This document shows, one piece after another, positions 34,577-44,215 of a stretch of DNA of 64,000 nt. Every line of letters starts with the position of its first letter. The first letter of the stretch is position 1. Made by a program: the position numbers and the translations under genes. Source of the stretch: Alphaproteobacteria bacterium (GTDB lineage Bacteria > Pseudomonadota > Alphaproteobacteria > ATCC43930 > CGMCC-115725); the NCBI GenBank assembly GCA_030041335.1, contig JASHOB010000063.1, positions 1 through 64,000 on the forward strand, given 5' to 3'. The notes under the pieces are model-generated. The model was given only the letters and a program-made list of their open reading frames with translations. It was not told where the DNA came from and made no database searches.

Positions 34577-36298
34577 ATGGCCGTCACGGAATTCGCGGAT
34601 AAGCCAAAGGAGAGTTTTGCCGCGCTGTTGGATGAATCGCTCGGCGCGAGCGCCGGGTTGGAAGGTACAGTCATTAAAGGGACCGTCGTCGCGATCGAGA
34701 ACGACACGGTTCTCATCGATGTCGGGCTGAAGGCCGAGGGTCGGGTGCCCTTGAAGGAGTTTGCGGCGCCGGGACGGAGTGCCGACATAAAGCCGGGCGA
34801 CATCGTCGAAGTCTTCCTCGAGCGCATGGAAGACAAGCATGGCGAGGCGCAAATCTCACGCGACAAGGCGCGCCGGGAAGAAGCCTGGACCCAGCTTGAA
34901 AAGAGCTTTCAGGCGAATGAACGCGTCAACGGCACGATCTTCGGACGGGTCAAGGGCGGCTTCACCGTCGACCTCAATGGCGCCGTCGCCTTCCTGCCCG
35001 GCAGCCAGGTCGATATCCGCCCGGTGCGCGACATCACGCCGCTGCTGGGAACGCCGCAGCCATTTCAAATCCTCAAGATGGACCGTTCGCGCGGCAACAT
35101 CGTGGTGTCGCGCCGCGCGGTTCTCGAAGAGAGCCGAGCCGAGGCCCGCTCCGAGCTCGTTGCCAGCCTGAAGGAAGGCCAGGTCCTCACCGGCGTCGTC
35201 AAGAACATCACCGATTACGGCGCGTTCGTCGATCTGGGCGGCGTCGACGGTCTACTCCACGTCACCGATATTGCTTGGCGTCGGATCAACCACCCATCGG
35301 AAGCGCTTCACATTGGCCAGACGGTGAAAGTGCAGGTGGTACGCTTTAACCCCGAGACGCATCGCATCTCTCTCGGCATGAAGCAGCTCGAGGCCGATCC
35401 GTGGGAGGGCGTCGAAAGCAAATACCCCTCCGGCACCAAGCTGCGCGGCCGCGTGACGAACATCACTGACTACGGCGCGTTCGTCGAACTGGAGCCGGGT
35501 GTCGAGGGTCTGGTCCATGTCTCGGAAATGAGCTGGACCAAGAAGAACGTGCATCCCGGTAAGATCGTCTCGACCAGTCAAGAGGTCGAGGTGATGGTCC
35601 TCGATGTCGACCCGGCCAAGCGGCGCATCAGCCTCGGCCTGAAGCAATGCATGGAAAATCCATGGGAGGCTTTCCACGACAAATATCCTGCCGGCACCGA
35701 GCTTCAGGGTGAGGTGAAGAACATTACCGAGTTCGGCCTGTTCGTGGGATTGCCCGGCGATATCGACGGCATGGTCCATCTCTCCGACCTCGATTGGAAC
35801 AAGCCCGGGGAAGAGGCGATCAAGGACTACAATAAGGGCGACACGGTCAAGGTGCGCGTCCTCGACATCGATGTCGAAAAGGAGCGCATCTCGCTCGGCA
35901 TCAAGCAGCTTGCTTCTGATCCGTTTGAAGCGAGCATGGCCCAGCTGAAGAAGGGCGATATCGTCACCGCCACGGTAACGGCAATCACCGATGGCGGCGT
36001 CGAGATCTCGGTCGGCGACGGCGTGCCCGGCTTCATCCGCAAATCGGAACTGTCGCGGGACCGCGCCGAGCAAAGGCCGGACCGCTTTGCGGTCGGCGAA
36101 AAGGTCGATGCCAAGATCACCGCGATCGACAAGACGTCACGCAAGCTGACACTGTCGATTAAGGCACGCGAGGTCGAAGAAGAGAAAAAGGCCATGGCGG
36201 AATATGGCTCCTCGGATTCCGGTGCCAGCCTCGGCGACATTCTGGGGGCCGCGATCAGTCGCTCGCGCGCCAAGGAAGAGCGGAACGAGAAGGAATAA
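34577..36298 (+). CDS. rpsA: 30S ribosomal protein S1
   Basis: A 573-residue protein with six S1 RNA-binding repeats. Repeats 3-6 are the clearest, each opening with a strand such as GVVKNITDYGAFVDLGGVDG, GRVTNITDYGAFVELEPGVEG or GEVKNITEFGLFVGLPGDIDG, and containing HVSEMSW- or HLSDLDW-type segments. S1 delivers mRNA to the ribosome. In relatives ihfB follows directly; here an epimerase gene follows instead. Confidence 0.97.
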   Translation: MAVTEFADKPKESFAALLDESLGASAGLEGTVIKGTVVAIENDTVLIDVGLKAEGRVPLKEFAAPGRSADIKPGDIVEVFLERMEDKHGEAQISRDKARREEAWTQLEKSFQANERVNGTIFGRVKGGFTVDLNGAVAFLPGSQVDIRPVRDITPLLGTPQPFQILKMDRSRGNIVVSRRAVLEESRAEARSELVASLKEGQVLTGVVKNITDYGAFVDLGGVDGLLHVTDIAWRRINHPSEALHIGQTVKVQVVRFNPETHRISLGMKQLEADPWEGVESKYPSGTKLRGRVTNITDYGAFVELEPGVEGLVHVSEMSWTKKNVHPGKIVSTSQEVEVMVLDVDPAKRRISLGLKQCMENPWEAFHDKYPAGTELQGEVKNITEFGLFVGLPGDIDGMVHLSDLDWNKPGEEAIKDYNKGDTVKVRVLDIDVEKERISLGIKQLASDPFEASMAQLKKGDIVTATVTAITDGGVEISVGDGVPGFIRKSELSRDRAEQRPDRFAVGEKVDAKITAIDKTSRKLTLSIKAREVEEEKKAMAEYGSSDSGASLGDILGAAISRSRAKEERNEKE

Positions 36299-36487
36299 GC
36301 CGCGCTTCCGCCCGAGGTTCGCGTCCGCGACGGTCGCCGGACCCTTGTGGCACGGCCAAAAGCCGAGGCGCCGGCAGCGCGGCGGCGCCGGCCGCCGCCT
36401 GAACCGGACTTGGCGAGCCCGCCATCGGGATAGGATCGGTGCCGCGACGATCCGGCGCAGCGTTCCCGTTCCCCTCCGCGAGGTGCG

Positions 36488-37471
36488 ATGACAGCCCTCG
36501 TCACTGGAAGTGCGGGTCATCTCGGCGAGGCGTTGGTGCGAACGCTGAGGGACGCCGCCCACGACGTTATCGCTCTCGATATTCAAGAGTCGCGCTATAC
36601 CACCCATGTCGCGTCGATCGTCGATCGCAACGCCGTCCGGCATTGCATGGCCGGCGTCCACACCGTGTTCCACACGGCCGCGCTGCACAAGCCTCATGTC
36701 GCCACGCATAGCCGCCAGGATTTTGTCGATACCAATATCACCGGCACGCTCAATCTGCTGGAAGAGGCCGCCGCCGCGGGGGTTCAGTCCTTCATCTACA
36801 CGAGCACCACCAGCGTGTTCGGCGACGCGCTGGTGCCGCCCCCCGGCGCGCCGGCGGCCTGGATCACCGAGGATGTTACGCCGGCGCCCAAGAATATTTA
36901 CGGTGTCACCAAGATGGCGGCGGAGGATCTGTGCCAGCTTTTCCATCGCAACCAAAGACTGGCTTGCCTGGTGCTGCGAACCGCACGCTTCTTTCCCGAA
37001 GCGGACGACAGCAAGGGCGCGCGCGAGGCTTTCGCGGACGAGAACCTCAAGGCCAACGAATTCCTCTATCGACGCGTCGATATCGAGGACATTGTCAGCG
37101 CCCATCTGCTGGCGGCCGAGCAGGCACCTGCGATTTCCTTCCGCAAATACGTCATCAGCGCGACCACGCCGTTTCGTCGCGACGACATGGCGGCCTTGAG
37201 AAGCGACGCACCCCGCCTGGTGGCACGATGCGTGCCACACTATGAACGCGAGTATCGCCGGCGCGGCTGGAAAATGGTGCCGTCCATCGACCGCGTCTAT
37301 GTCAACGATCGCGCCCGCGGCGAACTCGGCTGGCGGCCGCGATACGATTTTGATGCCATGGTCCGGCGTTTGGCGGCGGACGAGGATCCGCGTAGTGCGC
37401 TCGCACGCGCGATCGGCGCAAAGGGATACCAGACCCCCGTCGTCGCCGAGGGGCCCTATCCGGTGGAATGA
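36488..37471 (+). CDS. NAD(P)-dependent epimerase/dehydratase family protein
   Basis: A 327-residue extended SDR. The nucleotide motif GSAGHLGEALV is at 7-17, HTAALHKPHV at about 60, and the catalytic pair YGVTK (Tyr and Lys) in NIYGVTKMAAEDL near 135-147. It resembles UDP-sugar epimerases, but the substrate is not clear. GAGGTG precedes the ATG. It is followed tail to tail by a nucleoside deoxyribosyltransferase-like gene, three bases apart. Confidence 0.87.
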   Translation: MTALVTGSAGHLGEALVRTLRDAAHDVIALDIQESRYTTHVASIVDRNAVRHCMAGVHTVFHTAALHKPHVATHSRQDFVDTNITGTLNLLEEAAAAGVQSFIYTSTTSVFGDALVPPPGAPAAWITEDVTPAPKNIYGVTKMAAEDLCQLFHRNQRLACLVLRTARFFPEADDSKGAREAFADENLKANEFLYRRVDIEDIVSAHLLAAEQAPAISFRKYVISATTPFRRDDMAALRSDAPRLVARCVPHYEREYRRRGWKMVPSIDRVYVNDRARGELGWRPRYDFDAMVRRLAADEDPRSALARAIGAKGYQTPVVAEGPYPVE

Positions 37472-37474
37472 GCG

Positions 37475-37975
37475 TCACGACGCCGGCGATCGGGGGCGTT
37501 GCCTCGCCAGCGTTTTCAGGGCTGCGGGCAGCGCCGCGATCTCGGTCACGATATCGCCGCCGCTTTCGCGGATGAAATACTCGACCTGCAAGTTGACCAC
37601 CGCGCCGTCATTGTCGCCTGCTAACCGAAAATCGCCGCGATAGCCCAGAATCTTTTTGCCGCGCGCATAACCATACCCGATTTCCGCTGCGGTGCCGCTA
37701 TCAACGTCGGCGCCGTCGAGCACCGCCACGATCGCATCACAGCCATCGATGCCCCTGCGGTTATTGTCGGCGATCTCGCGATTGAGTTTGCGCCAGGCGC
37801 GGCGCCGTCTGACACCGTAGGGCAGTTTAGCAGCCGCATCGGTCTTTTTCCTGGCGGTCAGGTGCCATGGATCGATCACCTCATGGCCGAGACGCTCAAG
37901 CGACGCGACGATGGCGTCATGAAATATGCGGCCGGCCTCCGCGAACCCCAGCGGCCCCGCCAAATAGATGCGCAC
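37475..37975 (-). CDS. nucleoside 2-deoxyribosyltransferase-like protein (first copy)
   Basis: A 166-residue protein of the nucleoside 2-deoxyribosyltransferase family (PF05014). It opens with RIYLAGPLGFAEAG and has the active-site region CDAIVAVLDGADVDSGTAAEIGYGYARGK, in which the Glu of AAEIGY is the expected nucleophile. Such enzymes move or hydrolyse deoxyribose from nucleosides or nucleotides. GTG 37975 follows AGGAGG. It is divergent from cdd, sharing a 76-base spacer. Confidence 0.87.
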   Translation of the reverse strand: MRIYLAGPLGFAEAGRIFHDAIVASLERLGHEVIDPWHLTARKKTDAAAKLPYGVRRRRAWRKLNREIADNNRRGIDGCDAIVAVLDGADVDSGTAAEIGYGYARGKKILGYRGDFRLAGDNDGAVVNLQVEYFIRESGGDIVTEIAALPAALKTLARQRPRSPAS

Positions 37976-38051
37976 CCGACCCTCCTCAAGACAAGGGCAT
38001 GCTAGCTCTCCGCCTGCCCCCGTGTCACACTGTGTCAACCGGGAATTGGCC

Positions 38052-38468
38052 GTGAGCAAGATCACTAGCGCGCGCGACTTGGTGGCGGTGGCGGCGAAAG
38101 TCGCAACCCAAGCCTATGCCCCCTATTCCGGTTTTCGCGTCGGCGCCGCGGTGCGCGGCGAACGTGGGATCTATCTCGGCACCAATGTCGAAAACGCCAG
38201 CCACGGGCTGGCGCTATGTGCCGAACGTGCGGCTCTGGCCGCAGCGGTCGCGGCCGGCGAACGACGCATTAGCGCCATCGGTATCGCCTGTATCGACGCG
38301 CCGGCCGATGCCGGCAGCGAGCAGCGCTTGCCGTGCGGTGCCTGTCGCCAGTGGCTGGCGGAGCTGGCGCCGGACGCGGTGTTGGCGGCGCTGGGGGTGA
38401 CCCGCGACTATTCGGTGCCCGAGCTGCTGCCGTTCGCCTTCGCTCTCAAGGACAAGACGCAGCCATGA
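38052..38468 (+). CDS. cdd: cytidine deaminase
   Basis: A 138-residue homotetramer-type cytidine deaminase. The zinc site is CAE in GLALCAERAAL together with PCGACRQ, and YAPYSGFRVGAAV with NVENASHGL binds the nucleoside. It converts cytidine and deoxycytidine to the uridine forms in salvage. GTG start at 38052, with only a weak GGGA upstream; the stop overlaps the next gene by ATGA. Confidence 0.95.
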   Translation: MSKITSARDLVAVAAKVATQAYAPYSGFRVGAAVRGERGIYLGTNVENASHGLALCAERAALAAAVAAGERRISAIGIACIDAPADAGSEQRLPCGACRQWLAELAPDAVLAALGVTRDYSVPELLPFAFALKDKTQP

Positions 38469-39079
38469 GAAACACCGTCTCCCGGCCCAAGATCTATCTC
38501 GCCGGACCGATGGTATTCTATCCCGATCCGCAAAAAACCTTCGCCGCCATGAAGCGAATTTGCGCGCGGCATCGCCTGGAAGGCGTGGCGCCGATCGATA
38601 ATCAGGTCGCGTTGCAAGGCGCCAAGCCGGGAAAGCGCCTGATACGCGCCATCGTCAAGGCGGATATTGCACTGATGGACCGAATGGATGCTGGGTTGTT
38701 TTGTCTGGACGGCTTTCGGCGCGCGCCCGACATGGATCCCGGGACCGCGTTTGAGATTGGCTACATGAAAGCGCAGAGCAAGCCCCTGGCCGGCTGGACC
38801 GAGGATGGCCGCAGCTATCCTGCCAAGGTGGCGGATTACTTCACGCGCGTATTCGGTGAGCCGCTGCACCACACCCCGGCCAACAACAAGGGTGGCACAT
38901 CGGGTGACCGGCGCGACCCGGATAACATCTTGGTTCATTCGACCGGCTGTGTGCAGAACGGCATGATGCATATCGGCATCGAGCTGAACCGCGGCAGGGT
39001 TTTTGCACATCGCGATTGGCACGTCGCGTTCGACGCGGCCGCGAGCCATCTAGCGAGATTGTTCTACGGGAAGTTATGA
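38465..39079 (+). CDS. nucleoside 2-deoxyribosyltransferase-like protein (second copy)
   Basis: A 204-residue protein coupled to cdd by ATGA. It begins PKIYLAGPMVFYPDPQ and has DIALMDRMDAGLFCLDGFRRAPDMDPGTAFEIGYMKAQ, where Asp and the Glu of AFEIGY match the family's active site. It is longer and quite different from the first copy, so this is not a recent duplication. The C-terminal segment resembles the form found beside BMP-type nucleoside transporters. Confidence 0.88.
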   Translation: MRNTVSRPKIYLAGPMVFYPDPQKTFAAMKRICARHRLEGVAPIDNQVALQGAKPGKRLIRAIVKADIALMDRMDAGLFCLDGFRRAPDMDPGTAFEIGYMKAQSKPLAGWTEDGRSYPAKVADYFTRVFGEPLHHTPANNKGGTSGDRRDPDNILVHSTGCVQNGMMHIGIELNRGRVFAHRDWHVAFDAAASHLARLFYGKL

Positions 39080-39115
39080 TGCGGCATCGTTCACCACTGA
39101 CCACAAGGGGGCGAC

Positions 39116-40114
39116 ATGAAACTCATTGTGCCAGCGACGGCCTTGGCACTGGCGATGCTTACGGTGGCGACGGCGCGAGCCAATGACGTCAAGCCCGCGA
39201 TTGTGTTTGACCTTGGCGGCAAATTTGACAAGTCCTTCAACGAAGGGGTCGCGGACGGTGCCGATCGCTTCACCAAGGAAACCGGCATCAAGTACGTCGA
39301 TTTCGTCGCCACCAACGACACGCAATTCGAGCAGGCCCATCGCCGCTTCGCGGAGCGCGGCCGGGATCCGATCATCGGCGTCGGCTTCGCGCAGGCGGAT
39401 GCGGTGGCCAAAGTAGCGAAGGATTTTCCGAACACGCGCTTCACTCTGATCGACGGTATCGCCAACCTACCGAACGTCCAGTCCGTGCTGTTCAAGGAGC
39501 AGGAGGGGTCGTTCCTGGTCGGCATCGCCGCCGCGATGGCATCGAAGAGCGGCAAGGTCGGCTTTGTCGGCGGCATGGACATTCCATTGATCCGGCGGTT
39601 TGCCTGTGGCTATGAACAGGGCGTGAAATGGACCAAGCCCGAGATCGAGATCATTCAGAACATGACCGGCACGACGCCCACGGCCTGGAACGATCCGGCA
39701 CGTGCCGCCGAATTGGCGAAGGGTCAGTTCGAGCGTGGCGTTGACGTCATCTACGCCGCCGCGGGCGCGAGCGGCCTCGGCGTCTATCAGGCGGCGGTCG
39801 ACAACAAGAAACTCGCGATCGGCGTCGATTCCAATCAAAACTATCTGCACCCCGGTACGATGTTGACCTCGATGGTGAAGCATGTCGACGTTGCCGCCTA
39901 TAACAGCTTCATGGCGGCCAAGAACGGCACCTGGAAACCCGGTATTGCGGTGCTCGGCCTCAAGGAGGGCGGGGTCGACTGGGCCCTCGACAAATACAAT
40001 CAGTCCCTGATAACCCCTGAAATGAAGGCCAAGATCGAGGGTGCCAAGGCCGACATCATCGCCGGCAAGATAAAGGTTGTCGACTACATGGCCAACAATA
40101 CGTGTAAGTTCTGA
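39116..40114 (+). CDS. BMP family ABC transporter substrate-binding protein (nucleoside-type)
   Basis: A 332-residue periplasmic binding protein. A signal peptide ends near ARAN (about 22). The mature protein has DLGGKFDKSFNEGVADGADRF, the family's start, then DTQFEQAHRRFAERG and FVGGMDIPLIRRFACGYEQG, the BMP/Med-type ligand site. These proteins bind purine nucleosides, in keeping with cdd and the deoxyribosyltransferases upstream and the transporter genes behind it. Confidence 0.94.
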   Translation: MKLIVPATALALAMLTVATARANDVKPAIVFDLGGKFDKSFNEGVADGADRFTKETGIKYVDFVATNDTQFEQAHRRFAERGRDPIIGVGFAQADAVAKVAKDFPNTRFTLIDGIANLPNVQSVLFKEQEGSFLVGIAAAMASKSGKVGFVGGMDIPLIRRFACGYEQGVKWTKPEIEIIQNMTGTTPTAWNDPARAAELAKGQFERGVDVIYAAAGASGLGVYQAAVDNKKLAIGVDSNQNYLHPGTMLTSMVKHVDVAAYNSFMAAKNGTWKPGIAVLGLKEGGVDWALDKYNQSLITPEMKAKIEGAKADIIAGKIKVVDYMANNTCKF

Positions 40115-40128
40115 CGGGGTCGGCGGCG

Positions 40129-41685
40129 ATGGCGCCGGCGGAACCGGGCCCGCCTGCGATCGAACTCCGGGGCATCGATAAGCGGTTCGGTGCGGTTCAC
40201 GCCAACCGCGCCGTCTCGATGCAGATCGCGTCCGGATCAATTACCGGCATCGTCGGGGAAAACGGCGCCGGTAAGTCGACATTGATGAGCATTCTCTATG
40301 GCTTCTATGAGGCCGATAGCGGCGAGATTGCGATCAATGGCAGGCCGGTGCGCATCCGCAATCCTCGGGATGCTTTGCGGGTCGGGATCGGCATGGTGCA
40401 TCAGCACTTCGTGCTGATCGACCCGTTTACCGTGCTCGAGAACATCATGCTCGGCGCCGAAGGGGGTGTGCTGCTGCGAAGGGGCAAGGCGCTCGCGCGA
40501 CAGGAATTGCAGCGACTGGAAGGCGAATACGGGCTCGGCGTCGATCCCGATGCCGTGGTCGGCACCCTGCCGGTCGGCGCGCAGCAGCGCGTCGAGATAT
40601 TGAAGGCGCTCTATCGCGGCGCCGAGATTCTGATTCTCGACGAACCGACCGGCGTGTTGACGCCGCAGGAGACCGACCAGCTTTTTCGTATTCTGCAAAC
40701 GCTGCGCGCGCGCGGCGCGACGGTGATCCTCATTACCCACAAGCTGCGCGAAATCATGGCCGTGACCGATGAGGTCTACGTCATGCGTGCCGGCACGGTG
40801 GTGGCACATCGCCGCACCGCCGAAACCGATATCGGCGAGTTGGCGGAGTTGATGATCGGCCGCAAGCTGCGGCTCGAATTGGACAAGGCGCCGGCGAAGC
40901 CGGGTGCAGTGCGCCTCATGGCCAACGATCTTGTATTGCACGACGAACGCGGCGTGATGGCCCTCGACCATGTGCGCTTTGCGGTGCACGCCGGGGAAAT
41001 CGTTGGCGTCGCCGGCGTCAGCGGCAACGGCCAGAGCGAATTGCTCGAAGTGCTCGCCGGGATGCGCACCGCCGAGTCGGGACGCGTGCAGGTCGATGGC
41101 GCCGACATTACGCCGCTCCACCCCGGCGACCCCGCGCGCATGCGCGCCCTCGGCGTGGCGCACGTCCCCGAGGACCGCCAGCGTCTCGGGCTCGTGGTTT
41201 CGTTCGCTGCAACCGAATCGGCGTTGCTCGGTTATCAGCGCGACCATGCTTATTCGGGCCCTGTCCTGCTCCACCATCATGCGATTAACCGCCATTGCCG
41301 AACGCTGATGGAGGAATTCGACGTTCGCCCGCGGCAACCGTTCTTGCGCTGCGCCAACTTCTCCGGTGGTAATCAGCAAAAGCTGGTGGTGGCACGCGAA
41401 CTGGCCCGGCGGCCGAAGGTACTGCTGATCGGACAGCCGACACGTGGCGTCGATATCGGTGCAATCGAGTTCATCCATCGCCGCCTGGTCGAGCAGCGCG
41501 ATGCCGGCTGTGCCATCCTCTTGGTGTCGGTGGAGTTGGACGAAATCATGGCGCTCGCCGACCGTATCCTGGTGATGTCCGACGGTCGCGTCGTCGGCGA
41601 TGTCGCCCGGCGCGACGCCGACGAGCGCATGCTGGGTCTAATGATGGCGAACGCGCGGCCCGCCGACGGCGCCAGCACGGCGTGA
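40129..41685 (+). CDS. nucleoside ABC transporter ATP-binding protein (two ABC domains)
   Basis: A 518-residue protein with two ABC cassettes. Domain 1 (about 8-240) has Walker A GENGAGKST, signature LPVGAQQRVEI and Walker B LILDEPTGVLTP. Domain 2 (about 262-510) has the degenerate Walker A GVSGNGQSELL and signature FSGGNQQKLVVAREL, the asymmetry normal for the sugar/nucleoside importer class. It starts 14 bases after the binding protein gene and overlaps the first permease by GTGA. Confidence 0.95.
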   Translation: MAPAEPGPPAIELRGIDKRFGAVHANRAVSMQIASGSITGIVGENGAGKSTLMSILYGFYEADSGEIAINGRPVRIRNPRDALRVGIGMVHQHFVLIDPFTVLENIMLGAEGGVLLRRGKALARQELQRLEGEYGLGVDPDAVVGTLPVGAQQRVEILKALYRGAEILILDEPTGVLTPQETDQLFRILQTLRARGATVILITHKLREIMAVTDEVYVMRAGTVVAHRRTAETDIGELAELMIGRKLRLELDKAPAKPGAVRLMANDLVLHDERGVMALDHVRFAVHAGEIVGVAGVSGNGQSELLEVLAGMRTAESGRVQVDGADITPLHPGDPARMRALGVAHVPEDRQRLGLVVSFAATESALLGYQRDHAYSGPVLLHHHAINRHCRTLMEEFDVRPRQPFLRCANFSGGNQQKLVVARELARRPKVLLIGQPTRGVDIGAIEFIHRRLVEQRDAGCAILLVSVELDEIMALADRILVMSDGRVVGDVARRDADERMLGLMMANARPADGASTA

Positions 41686-42797
41686 TTTTTCGGCGAAACA
41701 GGGCGCGGCGGCCGTTGCCGCGCTGGGCTGATATAGCGGTCGTTCCGCTCGTCAATGTGCTGCTCGCTTTTCTCGTCGCGGGTTTGATCGTTCTCATCAT
41801 CGGCGAAAATCCGTTGAGGGCGGTGCGCGTCATGATCGTCGGCGCGCTCGGCAACAGCGAGGGCATTGGCTACACACTTTATTACACCACGAACTACATT
41901 TTCACCGGCCTCGCCGTCGCCGTCGCCTTCCATGCCGGCCTCTTCAACATCGGGGGTGAAGGGCAATCCTATATCGGTGGTTTAGGCGTGGGATTGCTGT
42001 TGCTTGCCGGTGATCGCGCCTTGCCTTTGGCCGCTCTCGTGCCGCTCGCCATCCTCGCGGCAGCTCTCTTCGGCGCCGCGTGGGCATTAATTCCGGCTTA
42101 TCTCCAGGCTTATCGCGGCAGTCACATCGTCATCACCACCATCATGTTCAATTTCCTCGCCTCGGCGCTGATGGTGTATCTCATGGTGAACGTGCTGATC
42201 GCGCCGCATCAGATGTCGCCGTGGAGCCGCGAATTCGCACCCAACGCTTGGCTGCCGCGTGCCGACGAAGTGCTCGCGGGACTGCACATAAGAGCGGCGC
42301 AAAGTCCGCTCAATCTCTCCTTCGTGCTGGCGATGATCGCGTGTGTCGGCGTGTGGGCGTATTTGTGGCACACGCCCTGGGGTTATGAACTGCGCACCGT
42401 CGGGCAAAGCGAAAAGGCGGCGATATATGCCGGCGTCAAGTTGCGCCGCGTGATCATCGTCGCGATGTGCCTATCGGGCGCGCTCGCCGGATGCGTCGGT
42501 GTCAACGAGATCATGGGCGTGCATCACCGCCTGCTGCTGGGCTTCAACCTCGGGTACGGCTTCACCGGAATCGCGGTCGCGCTGATGGGGCGGAATCATC
42601 CGATCGGCGTGGCGCTGGCGAGCCTGTTGTTCGGCATATTGAGCCAGGGCGGCGCGGAACTGGCTTTCGAAATTCCAGCGATCACGCCGGAGATGATTAT
42701 TGTTATCCAAGGCCTGATCATCCTGTTCTCGGGCGCGCTCGCCAATCTCAACCGCTCGTTCTTCGAGCGACTGCTTGCGATCGGGCCCGGCGCCTGA
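41682..42797 (+). CDS. nucleoside ABC transporter permease (first)
   Basis: A 371-residue inner-membrane permease with about ten hydrophobic segments. It contains FHAGLFNIGGEGQSYIGGLG, the family hallmark, and the coupling-loop segment ELRTVGQSEKAAIYAGVKLRR. GTG start in GTGA with the ATPase gene; the second permease starts on its stop (TGATG). Confidence 0.95.
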   Translation: MIFRRNRARRPLPRWADIAVVPLVNVLLAFLVAGLIVLIIGENPLRAVRVMIVGALGNSEGIGYTLYYTTNYIFTGLAVAVAFHAGLFNIGGEGQSYIGGLGVGLLLLAGDRALPLAALVPLAILAAALFGAAWALIPAYLQAYRGSHIVITTIMFNFLASALMVYLMVNVLIAPHQMSPWSREFAPNAWLPRADEVLAGLHIRAAQSPLNLSFVLAMIACVGVWAYLWHTPWGYELRTVGQSEKAAIYAGVKLRRVIIVAMCLSGALAGCVGVNEIMGVHHRLLLGFNLGYGFTGIAVALMGRNHPIGVALASLLFGILSQGGAELAFEIPAITPEMIIVIQGLIILFSGALANLNRSFFERLLAIGPGA

Positions 42798-43768
42798 TGC
42801 AAGATGCCTATCTCATTGTCCTCTTGACGCTGAGCGCGACGATCCGCGTCTCCACGCCGCTCATCCTATGCGCGATGGCGGGATTGTTTTCCGAGCGGTC
42901 AGGCATCGTCGATGTCGGACTCGAAGGCAAGATGCTGGGTGCCGCTTTTGGCGCCGCCGCGGTTAGCGCCGTGACACACTCCGCCGTCATCGCGCTTGCC
43001 GCCGGCATTCTGGTCGCGATCATGCTGGCCCTGATCCACGGCTTTGCCAGCATCACGCAGCACGGCAACCAGGTGGTGAGCGGGGTCGCGATCAACATTC
43101 TTACGTCCGGCCTCACGATTGTCCTCGGCATCGCCTGGTTTCACCAAGGGGGCGAGACGCCGCCCCTGCCGCAAGAAGGGCGCTTCATGCCGATCGCTCT
43201 CCCGGGGGCCGCCCGCATCGCCCATGTCCCGGTGCTTGGACCAATCTACGCGCACCTGATCGGCGGGCATAACATCATTGTCTATGTCGCGCTTGCGGCG
43301 GTGCCGTTAACCCATTGGATTGTCAGCGCGACTCGGTTCGGATTGCGGCTGCGCGCGGCCGGCGAAAATCCGCAGGCGGTTGACACTGCCGGCATTTCGG
43401 TGGCGTGGCTGCGCTACCGCGCGGTGATGCTATGCGGCGCGTTGACGGGCATTGCCGGGGCCTATCTCTCGATCGCGCAAAATGCCGGCTTCACTCGCGA
43501 TATGTCAGCCGGCCAGGGCTTCATCGCCCTGGCGGCGCTGATCTTCGGGAAATGGCGCGCCTGGCCCGCTTTGGGCGCGTGTCTGTTGTTCGGATTTCTT
43601 GACGCCGTGGCGATACGGTTGCAGGGCATCGACATTCCGGGCATCGGCGAGATCCCGGTCCAGTTCATCCAGGCGCTGCCCTACGCGCTGACGGTGATTT
43701 TGTTGGCAGGCTTTATCGGCAAGGCGGTTGCGCCGCGGGCCAGCGGTATCCCCTACCGCAAAGAATGA
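42797..43768 (+). CDS. nucleoside ABC transporter permease (second)
   Basis: A 323-residue inner-membrane permease with eight or so hydrophobic segments. The FSERSGIVDVGLEGKMLGAAFG segment and the coupling loop GLRLRAAGENPQAVDTAGISV mark it as the partner of the preceding permease. The ATG overlaps the preceding stop (TGATG). It ends the importer operon. Confidence 0.95.
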   Translation: MQDAYLIVLLTLSATIRVSTPLILCAMAGLFSERSGIVDVGLEGKMLGAAFGAAAVSAVTHSAVIALAAGILVAIMLALIHGFASITQHGNQVVSGVAINILTSGLTIVLGIAWFHQGGETPPLPQEGRFMPIALPGAARIAHVPVLGPIYAHLIGGHNIIVYVALAAVPLTHWIVSATRFGLRLRAAGENPQAVDTAGISVAWLRYRAVMLCGALTGIAGAYLSIAQNAGFTRDMSAGQGFIALAALIFGKWRAWPALGACLLFGFLDAVAIRLQGIDIPGIGEIPVQFIQALPYALTVILLAGFIGKAVAPRASGIPYRKE

Positions 43769-43892
43769 GGCGCGGCTTTGGGTCCGCCGTTGCGGCGGGG
43801 GTGGCATCCATGCCGATCTGGCACGATCCAGGGCGGGATTTCAGCGGCGGGATAGGTCGCGCCTTGTGGGGATGATCGCTATGAGCCAACGA

Positions 43893-44087
43893 CTAAGCCC
43901 GGCTGTCGCGCTCGCGGTGCCGATGGACCAGGCGTCGTTGCTGCCAGACATCGTAGCCGTTGCCAAAGGCGGGAACGTTCAGGTCTTCGGCAAAGGCAAC
44001 GGCTTCCTCGTCGGTATCGCAATCAAGTTCGTCGGCGTCCCTGACCGTGCCGTGATGACTAATGAGGTTGATGGTGTAGAGCGCCAT
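43893..44087 (-). CDS. small hypothetical protein
   Basis: A 64-residue frame. MALYTINLISHHGTVRDADELDCDTDEEAVAFAEDL, then a Gly-Tyr-Asp-Val-Trp segment and RRLVHRHRERD, looks like the short alphaproteobacterial proteins whose chain runs from a strand through an acidic helix to a (V/E)VWQ..RLV strand. The ribosome binding site is weak. It lies in the gap between the importer operon and putA, in the opposite direction. Function unknown. Confidence 0.6.
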   Translation of the reverse strand: MALYTINLISHHGTVRDADELDCDTDEEAVAFAEDLNVPAFGNGYDVWQQRRLVHRHRERDSRA

Positions 44088-44215
44088 TGCCACGAACCCC
44101 GCTTGGCCGACGGGGCGATACCATGCAAAACACGTTCCAGGGTTTGGCGACTGTTCGAACCAGCTAACGTCAAATTATGGCGGGAGATCAGGGTCATTCG
44201 CGCTACCATCACGGC

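Noticed and set aside
35252..36073. 273-codon minus-strand frame opposite rpsA
   Set aside because: Its repeating pattern merely mirrors the S1 repeats on the other strand.
40237..41478. 413-codon minus-strand frame opposite the nucleoside ABC ATPase
   Set aside because: The ATPase on the plus strand has all expected motifs; the reverse frame is His/Arg-rich and featureless.
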